Positions 21,438-31,900 of a stretch of 64,000 nt of DNA are shown piece by piece. This DNA is from Atherinomorus stipes. Lineage: Eukaryota; Chordata; Actinopteri; Atheriniformes; Atherinidae. Where the stretch lies: contig JALJCO010009025.1 of assembly GCA_023101725.1 (NCBI GenBank), positions 372,001-436,000 on the forward strand, read 5' to 3'. Numbering within the stretch: the stretch's first letter is position 1; each line of letters begins with the position of its first letter. The notes below the pieces were generated by a model, which did no database searches, was not told the origin of the DNA, and was given only the letters and a program-made list of their open reading frames with translations. Both the position numbers and the translations under genes were made by a program.

Positions 21438-21520
21438 AGCCAGTGATGACAAATTAACTTTTCTGACACCTTCTATGAGAGCTTAACAGAAGCTCCTGAT
21501 TCAGACTTTATTCTGAGGCT
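21438..21520 (+). ncRNA. snord60: Box C/D snoRNA, SNORD60-like, copy 2
   Basis: Boxes C (21443-21449), D' (21463-21466), C' (21474-21480) and D (21513-21516) have exactly the same spacing as copy 1. The terminal stem AGCC/GGCT is one pair longer. The C'-D hairpin is kept with different bases (AGCTT and AAGCT arms). The D-box guide region GACTTTATT is nearly identical to copy 1, whereas the sequence before D' differs. The two are tandem intronic duplicates. Confidence 0.8.
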
Positions 21521-21895
21521 CCTGCAGTTGTTCTGCACATATAGTTTTGTTTACATGAATCGTGACTAAGCTATTTATTATTATTAGGTTGGTGATTCAG
21601 ATGGCTTTCCTGCAGAGGACTCATGGCTATCTTTAATGGTAAGTTGCTGTGTTTTTAGTGCATAGGTAGGCTACAATATGAGGGATTAAAGAGTTGCAGA
21701 TTTTTTTTTTCCCCTGCCATCACACAGCTTGCTGTAGACTGAACTTATTTTTGTCTCTGCAGGTTCCTTGATGCCTCTTCTTGAAATACTGTGACCAGGC
21801 TGAAAACTGCTGCCCACAATGCAACACAAATTTGTTTTTAAACAAATACTGTATTTTGCCAAATTGTATTGTCATAATAAAGACTATTTGACATC

Positions 21896-22499
21896 TCTTG
21901 ATCATGTGTATTTATTCTTCCAAAGGTTTTTTTTTTTTTTTTTTGTGCATTTTTCCTATTGGTATGAAATATTGGCATTAATATAATTCAGTTTGAGATT
22001 TCACCTCACTCCCCCTCAACTCTCAGAGGTGGAGTTATGCTATCTAGCATTGGATGGTGAGGGGTTTTAACCCTCAAGACTCTTGGTCCAATTCTACTCT
22101 TGTGTAGGGAGTCACCTTTTTTTGGTGGGGGGGTCAATAAGTGATGGTCGTCAGTCCCTTTTGTCTGATGCACTGCTGACCACCTGGATGACTGTAAGTG
22201 CCAGTATGGATTTTATTTTGAAGAAAAAGGTTTACCTTAACCTCAGTAAATGAAGGAATAGGGTTGAGTAAACAAAATTGACGCCAACATTTGACAAGAT
22301 GCGACTCTCAATCTACGAGGTTTATAGGTTTGTTAGAGGGATTATCTAGTTATTTAATAGTTGTCTAATTCAGACTAGTGACTGATTTTGATCTCAAACT
22401 TCCATTTCTGGTTTGACTGGTGGAAACTTGCTTTGCGCCCAACACCAGCTCCACATTAGAATAGAAAATTAACTCCCTGCTTGTGTTCCCTTTGGAGCA
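21896..22499. other. Spacer, nothing recognised
   Basis: The segment between the snoRNA host poly(A) site and the gng13 CpG-rich leader is AT-rich. I see no exon, RNA gene or complete repeat. Confidence 0.5.
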
Positions 22500-22857
22500 T
22501 GTCCTTATTTGCGTTTTTTCCTGCCGCTGATGAGCCATACTGCGCGCACAGATTTGCATACAGGTGCGCCCTCCGCTCCAGCCCTCGTTTGACTGTCAAA
22601 GCAGGCGGCAGGTTTCTCCGCCCTGCGCATCCTACATCCAGTCGCTACCACAGAAGAGCGCAGGGGAGTGCCTCTGCGCCGCGGACAGCCGACACACATT
22701 CAGCCTCCTCCCCCATAGAAGCCGGACCTCTCTGCCGGCCAGACGCCACCGACTCTTCACTCTGAGCAGTTGTCATCCCCGTTGCTGCCCGGCCTGCATC
22801 CTCTGTCCACCGGCTGCGTAGAAAATCGACCAGCGGTCCTCTTCGACAGGCCTGACG
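22500..22857 (+). promoter_or_regulatory. gng13: CpG-rich leader, likely gng13 promoter and non-coding exon
   Basis: This is the densest CpG stretch in the left half of the window. It ends at a donor-like CCTGACG|GTAAGACT (exon end 22857). The next coding exon on this strand is gng13 at 25324, whose ATG is only a few bases inside its exon, so an upstream non-coding exon is expected. The link is inferred from position, strand and base composition. Confidence 0.5.
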
Positions 22858-23999
22858 GTAAGACTGTCGCATTTCTGTTTCTGTCCGTTATAATGGCGAC
22901 ACATCAACGACAGAGCTGATGTTTTCGTGCTGTAGATGAACACCTACACTCGAATTACTCTATACGAACGTTTAGGTGAAACAAGACTTGAATTCACCAT
23001 AAATGTGAATAAAATTGATCCGTAACATCCCTGATTTCTGTCATGCAGACTATCACTCCTGCAGATTTGGTGAATTATCATTTCATGATGACGGCCCTTT
23101 TCCTGGACCAGCAGGATGGATGCTGGTGTTGGAAACAGGCACCGGGTAGCCGACCTACTTTGATCCATTAAAAAGATGGAGATGATGAGGGGGAGGTGGA
23201 GGAGGGGTGTTTCCGATAGAAAGGACTGATCCATAGCTAGTCTAAACTCCCTCCTGTTCTTGATGTAGTGGCCTGTGGCAGGGTGGGGCTCGATTTAAAA
23301 TACATCAGTAAACACAAGCTGTGTATCTAAGAGCCAGAGATTAAACAAAATAAGTGTTTTTAATCTGTACACTACTGCATGAATCTATTCTCTGCAAATA
23401 TAGTGCATGTTGTATGAGTATAAATACTGTAAACCTGGAGTAGGCTATATCCATTGAAATAAATCTTTAATGCATAAAGATTTCACTACCACTGATTTCA
23501 GCCACAATGTTATTTAGATTTGTACAAATCAGTTCTTGTAGGGATGCTCAACACATCTAAACTTCAAACTTTCTCCTGCTTAAGGTTATTGTTGACCTTA
23601 AGTGAAATGCTTAATGCAAGGTTGGTGGGAAAGTGCATTTTCGTAATCATGAAATGCCTAAAAAGAAAAAGAAATAAAAAAAAGAAGTGAACATCAAAGC
23701 TTAATTTATTCCGCAAGGAAAAAGTCTTCGAGGGGGAATAAATATTTCCAATGTTTCTACTGAACAACCAGCAGAAAGCAATCATGAATTTGTCTCCAGA
23801 GGTCATCCCTTAAATGGGTTTATTGCATTTGGAAAACTCCTGAAAAATTCTGATTCATGGCTGTAAAAAAGAATCAAGTCTTTTTCACATCTGCACAAAT
23901 TATGTCTGACAGAACCACAGGAACAAAGTTATTGTTCTGCTTGAGGATTGGCTTGAGTGAGTAAACAGCCAGAAAACTGGTCATTATTTTACAACTGTG

Positions 24000-24310
24000 C
24001 ATCTTGTGAAGGCCCAGGCCCTTTTTGTTTTTTGCTTTACCTTATTTCTCTTACATTTTGCATGCCAAATGCTGATGGCTGATCCACGGGGCATGAAAAA
24101 GATCCCTCTCTCCGGGGAATGGCCCGGTCTAGCTTGCCCCTGAGGCCTGGTGTTTTGTTTTAGTTGCTCTTGTTTGGTTAAGTTGGATTTCTTCAGTTGA
24201 TAAAATATATTTTATATAATTTTTCACGCGTCTCCCCTTCTTTTGTTATGGTCTGGGGGCCAATCATAACAAATTGGGGGCTCGTCCGGGTTCTGAACCT
24301 GGGACCTCCC
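24000..24310 (+). repeat. LTR-element scrap with tRNA-Pro primer-site-like sequence
   Basis: At 24275-24290 the sequence TGGGGGCTCGTCCGGG equals the first 16 bases of the tRNA-Pro primer-binding site used by many retroviruses and LTR elements. It is preceded by CATAACA, which ends in the CA expected at an LTR edge. Similarity to the complement of tRNA-Pro continues to about 24309, longer than a normal 18-base site. No gag, pol or env frame follows, so this is a remnant inside the gng13 intron. Confidence 0.5.
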
Positions 24311-25323
24311 ATAGAGATTAGAAATCAACTGCAGCTCAGTCAAGTTACTTCATTTAAATCCCAACTTCGGATTGTCAAGCTGCAAAACTGTTTTTTCACA
24401 AATGGCTAAACATCTCGCTTAGTTGTTTATTTTTATTTACAGCATGTTGCTGTTTGTCCAACATACAGTAACTGCTAAAACACATATTCCAACATTTAAT
24501 TTATCCAATCAGAGAATCAGATTCCAGTTTAAGCAACTGATTACAAGAGCCACAAATTGCAGCAACAATTAAAATAAAACATTTGACTTTTGTGTTATAT
24601 GAACATTTAGAAAAGTTGTGATGTGATTCTAAACTTTATCTTTTATCTCCATTGCTGCTCAGTACATATTAAAACATAAGATATATTGTTTTACTGGGTG
24701 ACAGGACTTTTGTAGTGGCTGTATGAGATGGTCCTACAATGTGCAGAATCCTGTGCTTAAAAGTATCTTAATATGTTTCAATCTGCTGCTGAAAACACAC
24801 TAATTGCATTTATGTATAAATATTTGAATATTTTCACTGTCTTGTATCTTGTGATGGTTTCTCAAAAACCATGATAAACGTGATAGAAAATGAATGAGCA
24901 CTTCACTTAAAAGTTGACAATCATGCCACATTCTCAGGGTTTTCTGGAAAAATGCAGCACCTTCTGGCAACTACTTCCTCTTCAACTCAGCCATTATCTC
25001 AAGAAGAGACAACCCACCTATTCTTTATCATGACTGTATAATTATTACTAAATTATTACTCAGTTAACGAGCCAGGTATGCACAGGCTTGCAAAATGGCT
25101 AGACGAGAAAAAAAAAAGATTAAAATAAGTTTGTAATCCACTTCTCATGGAAAATTACTCCTTTAAAGAGCAGAGAAATCACAGGTGATCCTCATGAATA
25201 AAATTCTGGAGGTTGTTTCGCTAGTCTTGTTTATGAAACCTAAACTTGTATCCCAAATTTTTTTGAACTGATTTGCATAAGTACGGTGTTTGCTTTTTTT
25301 TTTTGTACTTGAACAGCATCATC

Positions 25324-25613
25324 ATGGAGGAGCTAGACGTCCCACAGATGAGAAGAGAAGTGGAGAGCCTTCAGTACCAACTGGCAATAAACAGAGAGAA
25401 ATCCTCCATCACCGTTACAGAGTGAGTGTCTGCTGTCCACACATGGAGTTGGGTTTCATGTTTCACTTCCATGTTCACTTCTTTTTTTTCTTTTCTTTCT
25501 TCTGCAGGCTGGTGAAGTGGATTGAGGGCTGTGTTTGTGAAGATCCATTTCTGAACCCTGAGCTGATGCGGGCCAATCCCTGGGTTGAAAAAGGCAAGTG
25601 TGTGATCCTCTAA
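25324..25613 (+). CDS. gng13: G-protein gamma subunit 13
   Basis: Gamma-13 pairs with a beta subunit in heterotrimeric G proteins. In mammals it acts downstream of taste and olfactory receptors and in retinal ON-bipolar cells, at the inner plasma membrane. Two coding exons, 25324-25421 and 25508-25613, join in phase 2 to give 67 residues, the same length as the human protein as I recall it. The N-terminal helix begins MEELDVPQMRREVESLQYQL. The gamma signature DPFLNPELM...NPWVEKGKC is intact. The C-terminus CVIL is a CAAX box; a leucine at the last position predicts geranylgeranylation. A poly(A) signal is at 25888-25893. The gene converges with chtf18, as in human. Identity is secure. Confidence 0.96.
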
Positions 25614-25859
25614 TGATCACACACACACGCAATCAATCAAGGATGCATACAATCTGAAGAATCATGCACTCCCACACAGCCTCGCTGCACTAACTCTCAC
25701 ACTCACTCCCTCTCACACACACATTATTGCTATTATGTTTATTTATTGGGAGATTCCTGAGTGCTGTTATTTGATGTGAAGACCAATGTGTGTGTGTGTG
25801 TGTGAGTGTATAGCACTGAGTAGCTTTCTAGAGGTTTGAAAAATGTTCAACAATACCTT

Positions 25860-25865
25860 TTTATT
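25860..25865 (-). terminator. chtf18: Poly(A) signal of chtf18
   Basis: TTTATT on the plus strand reads AATAAA on the minus strand, about 112 bases after the chtf18 stop codon. Cleavage would fall near 25840, inside the gng13 3' UTR. Confidence 0.6.
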
Positions 25866-25887
25866 GGCTCTTTACACTGTCAATCCA

Positions 25888-25893
25888 AATAAA
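25888..25893 (+). terminator. gng13: Poly(A) signal of gng13
   Basis: AATAAA, 275 bases after the gng13 stop. Cleavage near 25910 would make the two convergent transcripts overlap by several tens of bases. Confidence 0.7.
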
Positions 25894-25976
25894 GACTGTT
25901 TTGAATTAACAGGATTGCGGATCAATTTGGATGATTTAATTCAACACAAAACAAACAAATACAGATGCAAAGAGTG

Positions 25977-28900
25977 TTACAGTAGTTCTCTGATGTAGAC
26001 GTTTCGTCTGACAGCGTTGGACATTCCTTCGTTGAAGCGGAACCACACATCGCTGTTGCCCACAGCTGTCCCCATAGCCAGAACTGCACTCTTTTCACCT
26101 ATGGAGAGGAAATGGGTTTTTAAATATTAACTCAAGTTTTACTGACAGAAAATATCTCGTCAACTGTGGCATCCAGAGATTAGGCTGTTAATCCTTTAAC
26201 AAGTTAAACTATTTTAAATCTCGGATCTGACTAGCAATTACTGGCTGAACAATAAAATACAGGAATCCTACTTTTACAAGTTTTCCTTTTTTTAACAATT
26301 GCACCATCACATCAGTGAGTATTGACAGCATCTATTCTCTAAATGACAAACAGCTGATCAGTCATGCTATTAAAGGGTGGTGTTTCCATCTTCTTTTGAA
26401 CACAGTCTCTTAACAAACCACCACAAGCAGTATTTTGGAGATATTGAAGATTTTAAGAAGTTTCTGAGGAAATGTGTCAAACTGTGCTTAAAAAAAACTG
26501 ATGGAAGTCCTATGAGGGCTGAAAGCTGCTCATTTCTTCTGATCAACACAACAAACCTTTAATGTGATGAAGCTATTTTTATATAAGTCAAACAAAAATG
26601 ACACTAACACGTACTGTAGAATTTAAGACTTTCTGGCATTTCAAGCAAATACTCATCTTTGACAATTAATTCACTCAACTGAGTTAAATTACGTTCCATA
26701 ACTTAGAGTGATAAACAAACCCAATTTCTTCTAAGAGGACATGAAGCCTCTGTTGCTTCACGATATTGAAAATATTCACAACTCTTTGGGTTTTGTATTC
26801 CCAAGACTGGATTAGCCTGTAGAAATTGGAAAATTTGTTTTAAGGGAGTGTTTTTTCTCATTGACAACAAATATACACAATATACAAGTTATTTTAACAA
26901 GTTAAGCACATACATAAAAGAAAACCCCCCTCTATATTTACATTTAGTTATGAAAAAAAATTGTGCTTCCACTAGAAGTCCATCCTGGACTTTGACCCAG
27001 AAGTAACAGAATTAAGATAAAGCAGCCGGTTATGTAGAAAAGCAATGTTTGGAAAATGCCCTACTACATACGGATGAGTTGATATTATGGGTTATTGTGA
27101 CTTGTCAAAAGAAGAGACAGTCAATTTGTGGTAAATAAATCTATTTCTCTCTCATTCTAGCAAACTGAGACAAACACAGTCGTTTAATTAAATAGCCCCA
27201 GGTTTAGCTATCGCCTGATTTCTAACTATGTATGAAAATGTACCAACAGTCATATCATGTCTTTAACTGATACCAGACTTAGTTCTCTTATTAACACATT
27301 TGGCAAATACACAGCATAGTAGTAATCATACAGTATTTTAAAAGGGGCCATGTTTCTGTACGCATTATTAATAAAAGCCCAATTTGATCTTTCTTTTAGT
27401 CCTTTTGTTTAATCTTTACCAACTTCCGAGGGGAAATATCTAGCTGTTTAATGCCACGGTGTCCATATTTGTTGTGTTTTTCCTTTCAGATGTTTCTGGT
27501 GAAAGCAGCCGCCTGCTGCATTCATCAACATCATAAAAGCAGTCATAATAAAATACAAGATTTAGCTATTGAATTAATTATAAAGGCAAAATCCAGCCTA
27601 AAATGAACAAAAAGCACCAAACGCCTGCATCAGCACACTTAATGGAGGTTTTGGTATTCAGCAACAGCAGCAGGACACTCCAGGATGTGGAGCGGGTCCC
27701 GTTTTAGTTCACAGAATCCTGCCGTTGTTCCTGCTTTGACCTACAAACAGCCACAGCTCCACTTTTCCACCCTCATTACCCCGCTGATCAATTATTTTCA
27801 GGAAAGTTAGTGATTTCAATTACTCCACTTTTAATTGCCACGACCACTAAGTGCAAAGTACCAGTTTCCCTCCCTGTTGAAAGGAAGAGATTATACAATA
27901 TGATCAGAGTACATAAGTAAAAAAAAAAAAAAAGGGGATAGTTAAAAGCAGCATCTAGGTGTTTATTACTACATACAAATTATGATGAAAAAGTAAAATG
28001 GTTTCCCCAGAACTGTAAATGAGTGGCCAGATCACTTTATAAAAATATTGATAGATTATAAATTTGAAATTAAGTCATATTTGTTTGCAATGAGACACAA
28101 TAACCACTCAGTGTTGCAGAGTCCCTAAGGTTACACTAACAACATGGATAGAAAAATGTAGAGGAGTTTAGATAGTATTTAACATGTAATTTGTATTAAA
28201 AGAATACAAAGATTGGTTATTGTATTGATTAGTAAACAAATAGAAAAAAGAGGTTTGCAGATCCCGTTGTGTAGGTCGTCTGGCGAGCTAAAGGGATTTC
28301 AACAATATTTAGTAGAGAACAAGCAGGTGGCTTTGTTGATCTCGTGTGCATCAAATTAGAAACATTACATAACAGATACTCCTTTTCACCTCTGATGTGG
28401 GTGGACCTGATGTGTCGTGTGGCATTTTCACCTCAACCACCTGCAGGGATTTAGATACATAAAGCCGCACGGGTGTGTACAGTACCTGTGTCGGCGGACG
28501 GCTGTAGGTTCTGAGGTTTGGGGGCAACAGCTCGGCCAAAGAAATCCACCTCCGGCTGCACAAACATACACAAATGGAGTGAAAATGAGGAGGAAGTTAG
28601 TCAGGAAGTTGCTAAAAACGGTCCTCTGTAACAGGGTCAATATCAACATGCACACACACCTCCTCTCATTAGCCTAATTTCCCATTTTCAGCATTCAGGA
28701 CTGTGACCCAGTGGCTTCTAATTATCCTCATTTCTGCCCTCTAGAGGCTCCATTGCTGTACTATTCCAACACTGGAGATTGTCAGTCCAACTGGCCGCTT
28801 TTTTCTGGCCTCCTGCAGGCATTAGCAATCACTTACATCTGTGGGAGACTCACTGACGACACCATTATCTACTGCTGGTTCCCAGTTCCTGTATAACCAC

Positions 28901-31900
28901 ACCTGAAAATAGTGCAGCCTCTACGCATCTTCTCACATAAAGCTCATTACTAACAAAAGACAACTTGTCTTCAAGACTGTGACATATTAACACCCCCTCA
29001 GTTGCAATTAGATCATCAACACCCCTCCTTTCTTTTGGTTGCTTTGTTCTGAAGGTCTCTCTATCATAAAACCACACACACAACACAGTAACTCACCAAC
29101 AACTCTACTCAAATGCACATCCAGCCGCTGATGTTACAAACAAGAGAGAGAGAAGTGGTTGGTTTTCCCTTTCTTTGTCACTGGATTCTCACACGTTTAG
29201 TTCAGCTTGTTTGATTTGGATCAAGTGGCAGAAACTTGTATCCTTCAGTGCAGCTTAGATCTGGGTCACATGACTGTTATAGTTACATCATCCTACTTAT
29301 AAATTTAATTCTGGCAACAGACGACACGTCAGTCATCCACAATTTGTCAATACTTATGTCGTTTGAACGCACAAAAAGTTAAATATTTACCATCTGTATG
29401 TTCTTCATTACTGATTTTCATGATAAGTACAGTAATAATACTTTACTATGAAAATCAACTGCATGTTTCAAAGCAAATGGAATACAAATGAAGCATCAGG
29501 AATAGAATAGTTTGGGATGATCAATGTGGGATTCAATGCTGTGAGTCTGAAATGAAATTAATATTTACACATATTCTTAGTTATGATCTGTGAAAGAAAA
29601 CAATGAATACAAACAAAAGTCTAATGTGTCTCAGTGGTTCCAAACCTGGGATTCCCAGGCCCCCACCGGCCACAGAGGGTCTGCAAAGCTTTTACTATGC
29701 AGAGCCTATGCGATTGTCAAATAGAGCTGTGCTATTGCCTCTAAATTTCAAATTGTAGATTGTCAATACACCATTAAATTGGCAAGGGGGCAGGGGCGGC
29801 ACGTGTCCTGGCACATGTCTTATGTTGATTGCTACTAGGGCTGGGGGTAAACGATTATTTTTAAAACGATTATTTGGCCAATTATTTTATCGAATAGTCG
29901 ACTAATCTCATGACTAATTAGCCAACTAATCCAACGATTATTTTGCACGAAACTGTAACCCCCCCCCCCCCAAACTGTATGAAATTACTTTATCATACAA
30001 CGGTTTTCCAAAGCCAAACATCTTCTGCTTAACATAAAATAAAAGCAGTGTCTGATTTTCATAACTTGTAAATTACCAGCGGTGCACGTCATTTTCTGGT
30101 TCTCACTGAACCAACAGTGGAACTTGGTTTTACGAATGTATTTATATTTATTTAGTAGGGATGTAACAATAAATTGTTAAAAAGATAAATCGAGATATAA
30201 TTCCCCGACGATTAGTATTACCATTTCAGATTTCAATTATCGTAAAACCGTGATTATTGCACTTTGAAAAACTCAGTGATGCTGCTCATAGCCAGGAAAA
30301 GCAGCAGCAGTCCCTCAGACACAGTTTGAATGTTTGGCCTCTGAAAACATGGCAGAAGGCGCCGCATGGAAGCTCTGGAGATTTTCTTCCCTTCTAAAAG
30401 GACAAAGTCTAAAGTCTGGATGTATTCTGGATTTTTTTTTTAAGGATGCTGGGAGTAAACTTTTTTATTTATTTATGGTATTATTTAATGTTTTTGCCAC
30501 ATTACCTTATTTAATATGGTAGTGTTGCTTTGATATGAACATGTGATTTCTACTAAAGGTACATGAAACAGTTTAAGTTTCCTTTTTAGTACCAGTTCTT
30601 CTGAAATCTGTAAGATTTGTTCAAGTCTTGAGCACTGAATATGAAAGAGTATTCTCTGTTCTTATCTACAGTTTGCTTAAAGCAATGAACCCTCTTATGG
30701 TCATAAGATGCATCTTTAATGCACATGTTTGTTTTTGTTTTTTTATGTATACTTGGTGACATGATTTCAGTGTGTGTGTGTAGATAAATACTTTTTGAGC
30801 AGATTTCACCAATACCGCAATAATAACAATAACCGTGATCATTTTGGTCACAATAACCGTGACATGAAAATTTCAAATCTTTCAATGCCTATTATCTAGA
30901 GGTATTTATCTGCACTTAAGTATTTTTAGTGCTCATGAAACACAAGAGATGTCTCAATCAGGCTTTTTTGGGGGGGGAGTCAGGAGCTGTAACATTGTTA
31001 TATTTTTTTCCCTTTTATTTCTCCTCTAATCAATTACATTCTTCCAATCCCATTAAAAAATAAGATATTTAGCATACATTTGAACACCAAACTACACCAA
31101 ATTAATGAGGAATTGATCATTTATGATGTCTGTGGAAATCACAAAGGAAACTATTTGGTTATTTCTCCATTTTTCTGAATCATGGGAAAGTTCGGTTCTT
31201 TATCTGTTGGACAGCAAATAAAACCAACACAGTAGATTTTAAATAAACTGTGATACAACAGATAATGTAATGTGTGCTTTGATTTTACCCACTAAGTAAT
31301 GACAAAGTTTAACTAACACTCTTGTTTTTTTCCGTCACTACAAACATGTCGCGTCACGTCACAACAGCAGCAGTCCTGTGAAACACGCACAGGTTCACAC
31401 ACTGTACCAGTAACGTTAAACTAGCACACATCGTCATGTTGCGTCTTTAAATATGAATTGTGTGTTATATACTATGTTGAGTTCATTGTCGTATGCTTTG
31501 ACAAATGGATCAAACGTTCTAAACACAAACGTATGTAACGTTCAGACACAAATGCATTTAGAAACTGTTACCAGCACGGGTTAAATAAACATGACAGGTA
31601 CATACCGACTCTAACATTAGTAGTTTGAGTTCATAGTTTACAAGAAAAAATAGTGTATCTGTTTCTCTGCTTCTTACACTCAGTCTGTTTTGAACCAGAA
31701 GAAGACACTTTTAAATGTTCTCAGTCTGAGCATTTGGTTGAGAAGAGACCGACCGCAGACTCATCAGCCAAAACAAACCCCACACGTCCCTAAATTAAAA
31801 ACATCCTGAATGAAAAGGAAAAAGTTTGTGTTTGTATGTCTCACCCTGATCTCCACTGTGGTCTGTTTGACAATGTTCTCCAGCCTCTGCTGATGGTTAT

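Larger units (their letters stand above)
21004..21895 (+). ncRNA. snhg19: Spliced non-coding snoRNA host gene, SNHG19-like
   Basis: Four exons are bounded by clean splice sites: 21004-21106, 21311-21403, 21588-21638 and 21763 to about 21895. A poly(A) signal AATAAA lies at 21876-21881. The exons carry stops in every frame, so no protein is expected. Two 83-nt box C/D snoRNAs sit in the first two introns, 84 and 67 nt before the 3' splice sites. That matches the known spacing preference (about 70-80 nt) for intronic C/D snoRNAs. The location beside caskin1 and gng13, and the SNORD60-like snoRNAs, point to the SNHG19 host gene of human 16p13.3. A 5' exon probably ends at 19924. Naming is inference; host-gene exons are rarely conserved. 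Confidence 0.75.

Noticed and set aside
24275..24310. Functional tRNA-Pro gene on the minus strand
   Set aside because: Only the 3' half is recognisable; the anticodon arm and 5' half are missing.
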